A DNA stretch of 64,000 bases from Pantoea trifolii (GTDB lineage Bacteria; Pseudomonadota; Gammaproteobacteria; Enterobacterales; Enterobacteriaceae): positions 434,001 through 498,000 of the forward strand of contig NZ_JANIET010000001.1 in NCBI RefSeq assembly GCF_024506435.1, read 5' to 3'. The notes beneath the pieces are model-generated. The model did not search any database. It was given only the letters and a program-made list of their open reading frames with translations, and was not told where the DNA came from. Positions 26,120 to 35,201 of the stretch are shown here, piece after piece (position 1 is the first letter of the stretch; each line of letters begins with the position of its first letter). The translations under genes and the position numbers were made by a program.

Positions 26120-28510
26120 TTACTTCGCATCTGGCAGTGCATAAGCAATCACATAATCACCCAGCTTGGTACCAAACGAACCGTGACCACCTGCCGCGAT
26201 AACAACGTACTGCTTGCCATCCACTTCATAGGTCATCGGCGTTGCCTGGCCGCCCGCTGGCAGACGTGCTTGCCAGAGCATTTCACCGGTATTGGTATCG
26301 AATGCACGCAGATAGTTATCTGCGGTAGCACCAATGAAGAACACGTTACCTGCGGTGGTGATTGGGCCGCCCAGCATTGGCATACCCATTTTGAACGGCA
26401 GTGGAACTGGCGCGCTATCGCGAACCGTACCAATGCGTTTTTTCCACACAGTTTCGTTAGTCTTCAGATCAACCGCAGAGACATAGCCCCACGCCGGTTG
26501 TTTACACGGCAGACCAAACGGTGACAGGAACGGATTCAGCTCCACGCCGTACGGTACGCCGTACTGTGGCTGGATGCCGGTTTCAGTACCTGAACCGCCT
26601 TTGTCGTCAGCCGGTGGCTCGATCGGGTTGCCCGGACCGCGCGGAACCAGCTTGGAAACAAACGGCAGCGCCATTGGGTTAGCAATCGCAATCTGACGAT
26701 GTGGATCCACCGCGATACCGCCCCATTCGAACATGCCGAGGTTGCCTGGGAAGACCAGCGTACCTTGCTCAGACGGCGGGGTGAACGGACCTTCATAGCG
26801 CAGACGCTTGAAGATCACGCGGCACACCAGCTGGTCGTACATCGTCGCGCCCCACATGTCCTTGTCCGTCAGATTCTGTTTCGGACGGAAGGTCAGTTCG
26901 GAGTACGGCTGAGTTGGTGAAACGTGGTCACCTTTGGCGGCGCCCTGTGGAACCGGGGTTTCCGGCGCAGGGACAACCGGCTCGCCGGTGCGACGATCCA
27001 GTACAAAGATGTTACCGGTTTTCGCCGGTGCATAAATCACCGGAACGGTTTTGCCATCTTTGGTGGTGATATCGGCCAGCGTCGGCTGCGACGGCAGGTC
27101 CATATCCCACAGATCGTGATGCACGGTCTGATACGACCACACCAGCTTACCGGTAGTGGCGTTCAGTGCCAGTACGCTGCTCGCATAACGTTCCTGCTCT
27201 GCGGTGCGGTTGCCACCCCAGATATCCGGCGTTGACACACCCATTGGCAGGTAAACGATATCCAGCTTCGGATCGTACACCGCCGGTGCCCATGAGTTCG
27301 GTGAATTCATGGTGAAGGTGTGTTCATCCTGTGGAATCGCGTTTGGATCTTTCGCGCCCGGATCGAACACCCACAACAGTTTGCCGGTGTTGACGTCGAA
27401 GCCACGGATGGCGCCAGACGGCTCACGGGTTGAGTAGTTATCGGTGACCGCGCCCGCTACCACGATGGTAGTGTCGGTGATGACCGGCGGTGAGGTTGGC
27501 TCGTACTGACCTGGAGTCAATACGGGCTGCTTGTGCTGCAGATCCAGTTCACCGTTGTTGCCAAAGGCAGCGCAACGTTCACCGGTTTCCGCATCCAGCG
27601 CGAACATGCGGCCATCATTTACCGGCAGGTAAATACGGCGTGAGCACAGCGCAGGTTGGGTATTGGCCGCATCAGCTGCAGCAGGGACTTCGTGATAAGA
27701 AACGCCACGGCAGGTCACGTGCTGGAAGGTTGGATTCGGCTTCAGGCCCGGATCAAATTTCCACTTCTGCTTGCCAGTTTTGGCATCCAGCGCAAACAGA
27801 ATCTGATGCGGTGAGCACAGATACAGGGTGTCGCGGATTTTGATTGGCGTGACTTCATCGGTGATTTCGCCCGGATCGTTTGGCGTCTTCAAATCGCCGG
27901 TCTGGAACTGCCAGGCAACCTGCAGCTCTTTAACGTTACCGGTGTTGATCTGCTTCAGCGGCGAGAAACGGGTGCCTTGCTGGTCACGTGCATAGGCAGG
28001 CCAGTCAGCATCATTGATGTTGCTCAACGGCTGCGCCTGCGGAGCATTAGAGGCTGCCGCTGGAATTTCACCGTTCAGCTCTTGTGGATCGTGGAACACT
28101 GCCCACGCCAGCACCAGCACGCTGGCAAGCAGCGCCACTGACAACAGCGCCAGAGCGCCTTTGCCGGCATTATTCAGACCGCGATACACAAACGGCAGAA
28201 TCAGCCAGATGCCGAAGATCACCAACACATCGGTACGCGGTGCCAGCGCCCAGAAGTCGAAACCGACTTCCCACACGCCCCACACCAGCGTTGCCAACAG
28301 CAGCAATGCGTACAGCAGTAATGCTGAGCCGCTACGGCGCCACAGCAGAATAGCGGTGATCAACATGACCACACCGCCAATAACGTAGTACCAGGAACCA
28401 CCAATGGCGGCTAACCAAACGCCACCAACCAGCATAAACGCGCCCGTCAGCAGTGCAAAAAGCACTGTGAGAAAACGGATTACGCCAAAAGATGAGGAAG
28501 CTTTCCCCAT
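26120..28510 (-). CDS. gcd: Membrane PQQ-dependent glucose dehydrogenase
   Basis: A 796-residue quinoprotein, the same length as E. coli Gcd. It oxidises glucose to gluconolactone in the periplasm and feeds ubiquinone. The first 150 residues hold five membrane helices, and the rest is the PQQ propeller (AYARDQQGTRFSPLKQIN, CRGVSYHEVP, GVSTPDIWGGNRT, WDMDLPSQPTL). The ATG at 28510 has AGAGG 8 bases upstream; an ATG eight codons earlier has none. No PQQ synthesis genes are in view, so the cofactor must come from elsewhere. With the gluconate dehydrogenase at 5.1-9.0 kb it would give 2-ketogluconate. Confidence 0.95.
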   Translation of the reverse strand: MGKASSSFGVIRFLTVLFALLTGAFMLVGGVWLAAIGGSWYYVIGGVVMLITAILLWRRSGSALLLYALLLLATLVWGVWEVGFDFWALAPRTDVLVIFGIWLILPFVYRGLNNAGKGALALLSVALLASVLVLAWAVFHDPQELNGEIPAAASNAPQAQPLSNINDADWPAYARDQQGTRFSPLKQINTGNVKELQVAWQFQTGDLKTPNDPGEITDEVTPIKIRDTLYLCSPHQILFALDAKTGKQKWKFDPGLKPNPTFQHVTCRGVSYHEVPAAADAANTQPALCSRRIYLPVNDGRMFALDAETGERCAAFGNNGELDLQHKQPVLTPGQYEPTSPPVITDTTIVVAGAVTDNYSTREPSGAIRGFDVNTGKLLWVFDPGAKDPNAIPQDEHTFTMNSPNSWAPAVYDPKLDIVYLPMGVSTPDIWGGNRTAEQERYASSVLALNATTGKLVWSYQTVHHDLWDMDLPSQPTLADITTKDGKTVPVIYAPAKTGNIFVLDRRTGEPVVPAPETPVPQGAAKGDHVSPTQPYSELTFRPKQNLTDKDMWGATMYDQLVCRVIFKRLRYEGPFTPPSEQGTLVFPGNLGMFEWGGIAVDPHRQIAIANPMALPFVSKLVPRGPGNPIEPPADDKGGSGTETGIQPQYGVPYGVELNPFLSPFGLPCKQPAWGYVSAVDLKTNETVWKKRIGTVRDSAPVPLPFKMGMPMLGGPITTAGNVFFIGATADNYLRAFDTNTGEMLWQARLPAGGQATPMTYEVDGKQYVVIAAGGHGSFGTKLGDYVIAYALPDAK

Positions 28511-28794
28511 AATATTGACCTCTTTCTTTGCCATTAAAAACTAAAAAGGAAACAACGCGTTGGGCTGCTTCCCGACATAGAGTACGAAATAACGAAACGG
28601 TTCGAACGACGCTTTCCATGCGGCGAGATGTTCCCTTTGCGTTAAATTTTATCTTAAAAACGTTAAAGGGTTTGATATTTTTAGTGCTTTGCACGCGTGG
28701 AGAGGAAGTAGTGCGACATTTTATGGGGGAATAACGGTGTTATGTCCGGTTAGATCGGGCCATAACACCTAAGAGCAACACTTTGTGTAAACGT
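28511..28794. promoter_or_regulatory. gcd upstream region
   Basis: No gene. It should contain the gcd promoter (minus strand). An inverted repeat GGTGTTATG...CATAACACC (28736-28769) lies just past the stop of the next gene upstream and may be that gene's 3' hairpin, though no U-tract follows. Confidence 0.45.
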
Positions 28795-29394
28795 TTACCC
28801 TTCGAGCAGCATGCTGCCGGTGCGTTGCTCTTGCCAGCCGCTCAAATTAAGTAGCGCATAGTGCTTAGCGGGCAGCGTTAACTGCGGAGTACGTAATATT
28901 ACCTCCGCTTCTCTTTCGCGGCAGGACTCCAGTAGAAAAGGAAAGCTGAACTTGAGGTAATTATCGTTAAAAAACTCATCGGTCAGCACAATACCGCGAA
29001 AAGGAAAGGTGGATATATTCTTCCAGCAAGTGCCGGGTGGTGCCAAATCATATAGCCAAAATGAGAAACGCTCTGCGGCCTGGCGTAATGCACTATCTTG
29101 CTGAACTAAGTCGGCATAATTGATCGCCAGTTGTACATTCTCATTCTGCAGGCAGGAATAATTATCCGGCGCCTGTAAAAAGCGCACAAGGTTATTTCCC
29201 GTCAACGGGATGATTATTAATTCGGGTGCATCCGGCAACTGGTTATGCAGCGAAATTATGTTGCCTCCATTAAGTGTTGTCGTGCTTTCCTGTTCGCAAT
29301 GCATAAAAGGTGCTGAATAACACACGCCAGCTAGCGCACCGTCGAAACGGCGAATGCGCTCAGTAATATAAGGATTATAAGATCTGTTTTCCAT
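28795..29394 (-). CDS. Uncharacterised 199-residue protein
   Basis: I do not recognise this protein. It is cytoplasmic by appearance (no signal or membrane segment) and rich in aromatic and polar residues. One might see a cupin-like or AraC N-terminal-like sensor fold in the strand pattern (ELIIIPLTGNNLVRFL, FSFWLYDLAPPGTCW, AEVILRTPQLTLPAKHYALLNLSGW), but there is no DNA-binding helix-turn-helix. GC is lower than in its neighbours, with AT-rich flanks on both sides, suggesting recent acquisition or a gene on its own. It ends near a hairpin. The open frame and lack of overlap with other genes support a real gene. Confidence 0.6.
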   Translation of the reverse strand: MENRSYNPYITERIRRFDGALAGVCYSAPFMHCEQESTTTLNGGNIISLHNQLPDAPELIIIPLTGNNLVRFLQAPDNYSCLQNENVQLAINYADLVQQDSALRQAAERFSFWLYDLAPPGTCWKNISTFPFRGIVLTDEFFNDNYLKFSFPFLLESCREREAEVILRTPQLTLPAKHYALLNLSGWQEQRTGSMLLEG

Positions 29395-29802
29395 TTATCT
29401 CTGTGAATAAATTAATTGGATGCAACGTCTTAATTATTATAAGAACGGGCGACTGGTGAAATCTTAACCCCGACAATATAAACCCTTTGCTGAATAAAGT
29501 TGATCTTTTTTAATTTTCTCTGATAGAGAGATATTAAGTGAAGCGGTAGCGATAATTCGCCATCATCTTATGTGTGTTGATATTTTCAAACTACAACCAT
29601 CAGCCCGCTAATATTAAGAGCGCTATGTTTAGCTGAATTCTGGATAAGCTTCTGTTTTTAAACAGCACGGCTAGCCATTGCTTGGCTCAACAAGATGTCG
29701 CACTCTGTGGCCTGAAAAAATAAAGCGGAAGCCATGATGGGCTTTTCACCAGGTTGGTGCAACGACGCTAACCGATGTAATGATTTAGGATGGGATAAAA
29801 CT
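29395..29802. other. AT-rich gap, no gene seen
   Basis: Divergent region between the uncharacterised gene and an MFS gene. It must hold both promoters; no operator or repeat stands out by eye. Confidence 0.5.
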
Positions 29803-31041
29803 ATGGGTTCTCCAGTATCCGCAGCAGAGGATTCATTGCTGCGGCACAGGTCGTTTGTCGCCTTTTGGCTGGCGCGCACCTGTTCATCGTTTGGTTTTCA
29901 AATGTTCTCGGTCGCGGTCAGCTGGCAAATCTACGCGCTGACCCACAGTGCGATGGCGCTGGGCATGATCGGTCTGATGCAATTTCTGCCTTCCGTGCTG
30001 TTGGCGCTGCCCGCCGGACATCTGGCGGATCAGCTCGATCGTCGCCGCATCGTTTTGCTCGGACAATGCATTGAGTGGCTGGCGCTGCTGGGGCTGGTTG
30101 CGCTCACGCTAATGAACTGGGCGGGCAAAATTGAGATTTGGGGATTGGTGTTCCTGATCTCTGTCGCTAAGGCGCTCGAGTGGCCAGCGATTACCTCTAT
30201 GCTGCCGGCGCTGGTGCCGCCGCCGATTCTGGCTCGCGCCATGGCCGCCAGTTCGGTGGGCGGACAGGCGGCGGTGATTATCGGCCCAACGCTCGGCGGC
30301 TTCCTTTATGTCGCCGGTCCGGATGTGGTGTATGGCGTCTCGGCGCTGTTCTATCTGTTCTCCATCGTGCTGGTGAGCCGACTGCGCTATGAGCGGCCGC
30401 CACAGGCGCGCTTGCCGATGAATCTGCCGAACCTGTTCGCCGGCGTGCGCTTTATTCGCGATCGCAAAGATGTGCTCGGCGTGATTTCACTCGATCTGTT
30501 CGCGGTGCTGTTGGGCGGTGCAACCGCGCTGTTGCCGATATTCGCGCAGGATATTCTGCATACCGGGCCGTGGGGATTGGGCATCCTGCGCGGTGCGCCA
30601 TCGGTCGGTGCGCTGCTGGTTGGCGTGTGGCTGAGTCGTCATAAGCTGGAAAAGAACGTCGGCATGATCATGTTCGGTTCGGTGGCGGGTTTTGGCGTGG
30701 CGACGTTGGTGTTCGCGCTCTCCACCCAGCTTTGGCTTTCGGTGATCGCGCTGGCGGCGCTGGGCGGCTTCGATATGGTCAGCATGGTGATTCGCGGCGC
30801 GCTGGTGCAGTTGGATACGCCGGATGACATGCGCGGCCGCGTCAATGCGGTCAACGCCATCTTCATTAATACCTCGAATCAGCTCGGCGAGTTTGAGTCA
30901 GGTTTGCTGGCGGCGTGGATGGGCGCAGTGCCCGCAGCGGCAATTGGCGGCATCGGCACGCTGATCGTCGTGGGGGTGTGGATGACGATTTTCCCGCATC
31001 TGCGTAAGCGGCAGAAGCTGGAAAACGAAACCGTGGTTTGA
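29803..31041 (+). CDS. MFS transporter, EntS-like (MFS_3) group
   Basis: A 412-residue MFS protein with about twelve helices, of the group that includes the enterobactin exporter EntS: FWLARTCSSFGFQMFSVAVSWQIY at the start, PAGHLADQLDRRRI in loop 2-3, and DTPDDMRGRVNAVNAIFINTSNQLGEFESG in the C-half, a signature of EntS relatives. No siderophore genes are near, so a siderophore role is not supported. The ATG at 29803 has GGGATAAAACT before it; the upstream 23 codons are not convincing. Confidence 0.83.
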   Translation: MGSPVSAAEDSLLRHRSFVAFWLARTCSSFGFQMFSVAVSWQIYALTHSAMALGMIGLMQFLPSVLLALPAGHLADQLDRRRIVLLGQCIEWLALLGLVALTLMNWAGKIEIWGLVFLISVAKALEWPAITSMLPALVPPPILARAMAASSVGGQAAVIIGPTLGGFLYVAGPDVVYGVSALFYLFSIVLVSRLRYERPPQARLPMNLPNLFAGVRFIRDRKDVLGVISLDLFAVLLGGATALLPIFAQDILHTGPWGLGILRGAPSVGALLVGVWLSRHKLEKNVGMIMFGSVAGFGVATLVFALSTQLWLSVIALAALGGFDMVSMVIRGALVQLDTPDDMRGRVNAVNAIFINTSNQLGEFESGLLAAWMGAVPAAAIGGIGTLIVVGVWMTIFPHLRKRQKLENETVV

Positions 31042-31059
31042 TAGAAACGGTGCGCGTAG

Positions 31060-31079
31060 GGTCGCCATTAATGGCGACC
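31060..31079. repeat. Short palindrome
   Basis: GGTCGCCA-TTAA-TGGCGACC, perfect, preceded by GTA, in a convergent gap. Confidence 0.92.
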
Positions 31080-31130
31080 GTCACGATGGACGCACGAAAA
31101 ATGGCGACCGTCACGACGGACGCACGAAAC
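31071..31130. repeat. Tandem 30-bp direct repeat
   Basis: Two copies (31071-31100 and 31101-31130) of ATGGCGACCGTCACGAYGGA plus CGCACGAAAM, 28 of 30 bases identical. Each starts with the right arm of the short palindrome and continues with the linker seen near other copies. Confidence 0.92.
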
Positions 31131-31142
31131 TTTTCTCCCGCG

Positions 31143-32303
31143 TCACACGCTTATTGCTTTCCCCAGGCTAGCATCAAAGGTTTTCCAGCTCTCGGTCATA
31201 TCCACCACGGTTTTCGATTTTCGCGCTTCATCGATTTTGATCGCGGTAAGTCCCGCTTCCAGCGCATCCACCACGGAAACCTTCAGCGGCGTTCCTTGCG
31301 TAATGTGTTTCACAATCTCTTCTGCCATCAGCGCATCGGCGCCGTAATGGCCGTCATAAGCGTTGCCGTCATACTCGGTATCCACTTCGCGCTCGCCGGT
31401 GCGGGCGTTGTGCACGCGGAAGTAGTTACGCACAAAGTCACCTTCGGCCATGCCATCGGTGCCCATCACGCAGAAGCGGCGGAACTCATCCGGCACGTTA
31501 AGGTTGGCGTGGAAGGCGAGGGTGGCGCCACCGGCATACTCAATCAGCGCGGTTTGGTAATCGACGATATCGGCATCGCCGTCAAACACCGCATCGGTGC
31601 TCGACCAGCCGCTCGGCTTAACGTGATACACCTCAGACTGCGGCGTTACCGCACCTTTAGGCGCATGCTGCGGCGTGAAGTTTTTGCGTCCGCCGAAGCT
31701 GGCAACGCTTACCGGACGCTCGCCGACCAAACCCTGATAGAGATCGATATCGTGGCAGCATTTTTCCAGAATGTACGGACCAGCGTACTTCTCAAGACGA
31801 CGCCAGTCGCGCTGGAAGAACGCACCGTGGTAGGGCTTGATGTGTTCGGTGGCTTCAATTGAGGTAATTTCGCCGAGGCGATTTTCATCGCGCGCGGTGA
31901 GCAGGTCGCGATAGAGCGGCGAGTAGCGCAGCACCAAGCCGACCAGAATGCGCTCGTGACCATATTGCTGCACCAACTGTGCCATCGCCATGGTCTGCTC
32001 TTCGTTGATCACCACCGGCTTCTCGGTGAATACCGTGTAGCCCGCCGCCAAGCCCTGACGAATATGTTCAAGGTGCATAAAGTTCGGCGAACCGACCAGC
32101 AGCAGATCAAAGCCGCCGTGTTGCAGCAGCGCATCCACGCTGTCAAACGCGGTGCCCGCATCAATGCCAAAGCTGTGCAGATTCGGTAATCCTGCCGGAG
32201 CCGGATCGACATAACCCACCACGGAAAACGCTGTGTCGGCTTTGTTGAACTCTTTCACCACATGGGAAAGACGAAAGCCCAGACCAATAATGCCCACTTT
32301 CAT
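31143..32303 (-). CDS. Gfo/Idh/MocA-family sugar oxidoreductase
   Basis: A 386-residue NAD(P)-dependent oxidoreductase. The Rossmann motif GIIGLGFRLSHVV is at residues 4-16 and the family EKPVV motif near 94. A KCCHDIDLYQGLVG stretch near 190 supplies the catalytic-type His/Asp. The substrate is a sugar or sugar alcohol that cannot be named. It is divergent from a BadF-type kinase and a ROK regulator, so the three genes probably form one sugar or amino-sugar pathway. Confidence 0.85.
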   Translation of the reverse strand: MKVGIIGLGFRLSHVVKEFNKADTAFSVVGYVDPAPAGLPNLHSFGIDAGTAFDSVDALLQHGGFDLLLVGSPNFMHLEHIRQGLAAGYTVFTEKPVVINEEQTMAMAQLVQQYGHERILVGLVLRYSPLYRDLLTARDENRLGEITSIEATEHIKPYHGAFFQRDWRRLEKYAGPYILEKCCHDIDLYQGLVGERPVSVASFGGRKNFTPQHAPKGAVTPQSEVYHVKPSGWSSTDAVFDGDADIVDYQTALIEYAGGATLAFHANLNVPDEFRRFCVMGTDGMAEGDFVRNYFRVHNARTGEREVDTEYDGNAYDGHYGADALMAEEIVKHITQGTPLKVSVVDALEAGLTAIKIDEARKSKTVVDMTESWKTFDASLGKAISV

Positions 32304-32570
32304 GTTGTACCCCTGAAGCCCGTTGCCTGTAAGCCGCCCGACCTGTCAGGCTGCTGATAATCTGACCGCTAACTTATTACGACAGAAAAACTAATGTCAA
32401 TCCGTGTGGCGGATCTCAATTGGTGAAAAATTGTTATTCATATGATTTATATCTATTTTAATTAACTATACGGATTGCCTATTTATTTGTTATTGCGATT
32501 TAAGTTTTTTTCCCCTATCTTTCGCACATCTATAAGCGTCATACCGTTTCGGGCTGGCAGGAGGAAGCGC
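32304..32570. promoter_or_regulatory. Divergent promoter region, sugar oxidoreductase / kinase
   Basis: 267 bases, AT-rich towards the kinase side (AATTGGTGAAAAATTG and ATATGATTTATATC are loose dyads). No specific operator was assigned; the nearby ROK protein is the candidate regulator. Confidence 0.4.
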
Positions 32571-33449
32571 GTGCAATCACTAATGCTGGGTATTGATGGC
32601 GGTGGTACGCACTGTCGCGGACGCCTGACCGACAGCGCCGGACGGCTGCTGGCGGAAGCCAAAGGCGGTCCTGCTAACGTCTGGTCGCAGTTTGATGCCG
32701 CCATTGCGGCCATCGGGCAGGTCATCGACGATCTGTTTACGCAGGCGAATTTACCCGCTGAAGCGCGCGACCGAACGGTGATCGTCGCCGGCCTGGCGGG
32801 CGCGAATGTCGCCTCAGTGCAAACCCGTCTCGCCAGCTGGCAGCCACGCTGTCAGGCGCGCTATCTATTTACCGATGTCGAAATCGCCTGTGCCGGTGCG
32901 CACGCCGGTGCGCCGGGCGCGGTGTTTATTATTGGCACCGGCAGCCAGGGCGCGGCCTGGGATGGCGCGCACTTCACGCTGCTCGGCGGCTGGGGTTTTG
33001 CCTTGTCGGATGCCGGTTCGGGTGCGATTCTCGGCCAGCGCGCGCTGCGGCTGGCGCTGCTGGCACACGAAGAGATTGTGCCCGCCTCGGCGTTAACGCA
33101 ACGCGTCATGGCAAGCTATCAAAACAGTCCGGAACAACTGCTGATCTGGTCGAAACAGGCGACGCCTGCCGATTGGGGCCGCGTGGTACCTGAGGTCTTC
33201 GCTGCCGCGCAGCAGGGCGATGAGCACGGCACAGCGCTGGTGCAGCAATGCGCCGCAGATATCGTGCAGATGGTGCAGCCGCTGCTGGCGCGCAGCCACG
33301 GCAAACTGGCCTTAATGGGCGGATTAGCCGAACCCATTCAGGCGTGGCTACCGGCGGATATTGCTGCGCTGCTGGTGCCGCCGCAGGGCGATGCGCTGAG
33401 CGGTGCGATTCGCCTCGCCACGCAGTTCAGCCTGACACTTCCTGCTTAA
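32571..33449 (+). CDS. BadF/BadG-type ATPase, likely amino-sugar kinase
   Basis: A 292-residue protein with the actin-like ATPase fold of the BadF/BadG/BcrA/BcrD and N-acetylglucosamine kinase family. The phosphate-1 motif LGIDGGGTHCRGRL is at residues 6-19, IIGTGSQG (phosphate 2) is near 120, and the adenosine motif is LMGGLAEP near 250. GTG at 32571 is taken as start because AGGAGG sits 6-8 bases before it; the long in-frame leader from 32475 lacks such a site. 18 bases separate it from the ROK gene, so they form an operon. Glucosamine or GlcNAc is a plausible substrate but not shown. Confidence 0.83.
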   Translation: MQSLMLGIDGGGTHCRGRLTDSAGRLLAEAKGGPANVWSQFDAAIAAIGQVIDDLFTQANLPAEARDRTVIVAGLAGANVASVQTRLASWQPRCQARYLFTDVEIACAGAHAGAPGAVFIIGTGSQGAAWDGAHFTLLGGWGFALSDAGSGAILGQRALRLALLAHEEIVPASALTQRVMASYQNSPEQLLIWSKQATPADWGRVVPEVFAAAQQGDEHGTALVQQCAADIVQMVQPLLARSHGKLALMGGLAEPIQAWLPADIAALLVPPQGDALSGAIRLATQFSLTLPA

Positions 33450-33467
33450 CTTCAGATAAAGAGGCTC

Positions 33468-34589
33468 ATGAGCGCTCCCAACGTAACCGCGCGCATTCTG
33501 CGGCTGATTGTCGAAAATGCGCCTATTAGTCAATCCGATCTCAAAGTGCGCAGCGGCCTAAGCATGTCGACGGTATCGCAAGCCACTAATCGTTTGCTGA
33601 CCGGCGGCATTGTGCAGGAGTTGGGGCTGCGTCGCGTCTCGATGGGGCGACCCAAAACGCTGCTTGGCCTCAATCCGGATCACGCCAGCGTGGTGGGGAT
33701 TCAGCTCAACGCCGAACGTAATCTGATGGTGTTGACCGATCTCAGCGGCAACATCATCGGTGAACAGCAGATTCCTTCTGGCGCGATGACACCCAAGCAA
33801 CTCGGCGATGCGCTGGCGAAGTTTTTGCGCGGCGTTGAAGGCAAAAAGGTTGGGGCGATTGGTCTGGCGCTGTCGGGTTTGGTTGATGCCAGCAACGGCG
33901 TTTGCGTGCTGTCACGCGCGTTGGGCTGGGATAACGTGCCGATTGCCCGGCTGCTGGAAGAGCGCTTCTCGCTGCCGGTATTTATTGAAAATGACGCTAA
34001 CGCGCTGGCGATGGCGGCGCTGGTGTTTGGTCAGCTCGGCCACGCGCAGTCGGCGGTGATTGCCACTTTTGGCAAAGGCATCGGTGCGGGGATTCTGCTC
34101 GATCGCCAGCTCTATCGCGGTCGTCACGGCAAAGCGGGTGAGATTGGCGTTTCGCTGCTGGGCGACGGCTCTGAGCGTTTGCTGGAGGATGTGGCATCGT
34201 CGCAGGCGATTCTGCAGCGCGTGGCGGCCACCACCAAAGACGAGGCGCCGCACACGCTGCGCGATCTCGATGTGCGTCCAACGCCAGAGGTGCTGAGTGC
34301 GCTGGCCGAGGCCGGGCAGCATTTAGGGATGTCGCTGGCGAATCTGTCGGTGGCTTACGATCCGGACGTGGTGTATCTGGCGATGGAGCCGCAAATGGCC
34401 TCGCGCATTTTGCTTGATCACATTACGCAGAGTTTCCAGACTTACCGTTTGAAGCTGACGCCGCACATGACGCCGCTGCAATTCCTCACCGAATCCAACC
34501 GCATGTGGGCGCAGGGCGCTGCTGGGTTTGCAGTGAATAAGTTGCTGGATTTGTTGGCCGCGCAGGCCGATGAGGATATCGCGTCGTGA
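33468..34589 (+). CDS. ROK-family transcriptional regulator
   Basis: A 373-residue NagC/Mlc/XylR-like repressor. A winged helix covers about 8-60 (ISQSDLKVRSGLSMSTVSQATNRLL), followed by the ROK sugar-binding domain (IGLALSGLVDASNG, FIENDANALAMAA, GKGIGAGILLDRQLYRGRHGKAGEIG). The usual zinc-binding CxCGxxGC motif after HGKAGEIG is absent; the sequence reads VSLLGDGSERLLED. It likely controls the kinase it is cotranscribed with and the divergent oxidoreductase. The palindrome and IS element follow directly. Confidence 0.87.
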   Translation: MSAPNVTARILRLIVENAPISQSDLKVRSGLSMSTVSQATNRLLTGGIVQELGLRRVSMGRPKTLLGLNPDHASVVGIQLNAERNLMVLTDLSGNIIGEQQIPSGAMTPKQLGDALAKFLRGVEGKKVGAIGLALSGLVDASNGVCVLSRALGWDNVPIARLLEERFSLPVFIENDANALAMAALVFGQLGHAQSAVIATFGKGIGAGILLDRQLYRGRHGKAGEIGVSLLGDGSERLLEDVASSQAILQRVAATTKDEAPHTLRDLDVRPTPEVLSALAEAGQHLGMSLANLSVAYDPDVVYLAMEPQMASRILLDHITQSFQTYRLKLTPHMTPLQFLTESNRMWAQGAAGFAVNKLLDLLAAQADEDIAS

Positions 34590-34609
34590 TTTTGTGCGCG
34601 CGTTGAGAC

Positions 34610-34621
34610 GGTCGCCATTTA
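34610..34621. repeat. Left half of the palindrome split by the IS, with target duplication
   Basis: GGTCGCCA (34610-34617) then TTTA (34618-34621), the 4-bp target-site duplication that abuts the IS left end. The other half is at 36069-36080. Confidence 0.92.
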
Positions 34622-34673
34622 TGAACTGCACCCCAAATGTTGGACCATAATCTGACATTGAAGGTGCAGCTCT

Positions 34674-35201
34674 ATGACAACAAAATATCCCATCGAATTT
34701 AAACTCTCGGCCATTCACTATTTTCTTAGCGGCCATGCCGGTATTGATGGAACGGCTAAGCACTTCAGCATTGCCCCTACTAACCTCCGCCGCTGGGTTG
34801 CGCGCTATCAGCATCACGGTGAGCAGGCTTTGCTTCCCCGCGGGCACCGGCGTTATTCTTCTGACTTCAGGGTCCAGGTGGCGCATTATGCTCTGGCTCA
34901 TACCGGTGAGTCATACGCTGCGGTTGCGGCGCGTTTTAATATCAGCTCACACAAAACGGTTGAATCCTGGGTCCGCCAGTACAGCCTTAAAGGTCACTAT
35001 GCTTTCCCGCCCGAAAACAGCACGCGGAGAACACCAATGTCAGGCAAAGAAAAATCACCAAAACCAGTCGGGTCAATGACGCCGGAAGAGCTGCTTAAGG
35101 AGCTCGAATACCTGCGTGCCGAAAACGACTATCTGAAGGTCATGCAGGAGATTATCCTGGAAAAAAAGCGCCGGGAGCGGGAGAAAAAGCCGCAGCCGTG
35201 A
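34674..35201 (+). CDS. IS150-group transposase OrfA (InsJ-like)
   Basis: 175 residues with two helix-turn-helix units (ARYQ...GGTAKHFSIAPTNLRRWVARYQ near 25-50 and YAAVAARFNISSHKTVESWVRQY near 80-102) and a C-terminal leucine-zipper-like coiled coil (about 130-165). IS150 InsJ is 173. It binds the ends and is the N-terminal half of the OrfAB transposase made by frameshifting. Its stop overlaps OrfB. Confidence 0.93.
   Translation: MTTKYPIEFKLSAIHYFLSGHAGIDGTAKHFSIAPTNLRRWVARYQHHGEQALLPRGHRRYSSDFRVQVAHYALAHTGESYAAVAARFNISSHKTVESWVRQYSLKGHYAFPPENSTRRTPMSGKEKSPKPVGSMTPEELLKELEYLRAENDYLKVMQEIILEKKRREREKKPQP
35162..35168 (+). other. Programmed -1 frameshift site in the IS
   Basis: A-AAA-AAG in the OrfA frame, the canonical IS3-family slippery heptamer. 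The -1 frame is open from here into OrfB, so a fused OrfAB protein can be made. Confidence 0.85.

Noticed and set aside
29803..31041. Enterobactin exporter entS
   Set aside because: The fold and motifs are of the EntS group, but no siderophore synthesis or uptake gene is nearby, so a specific name is not justified.
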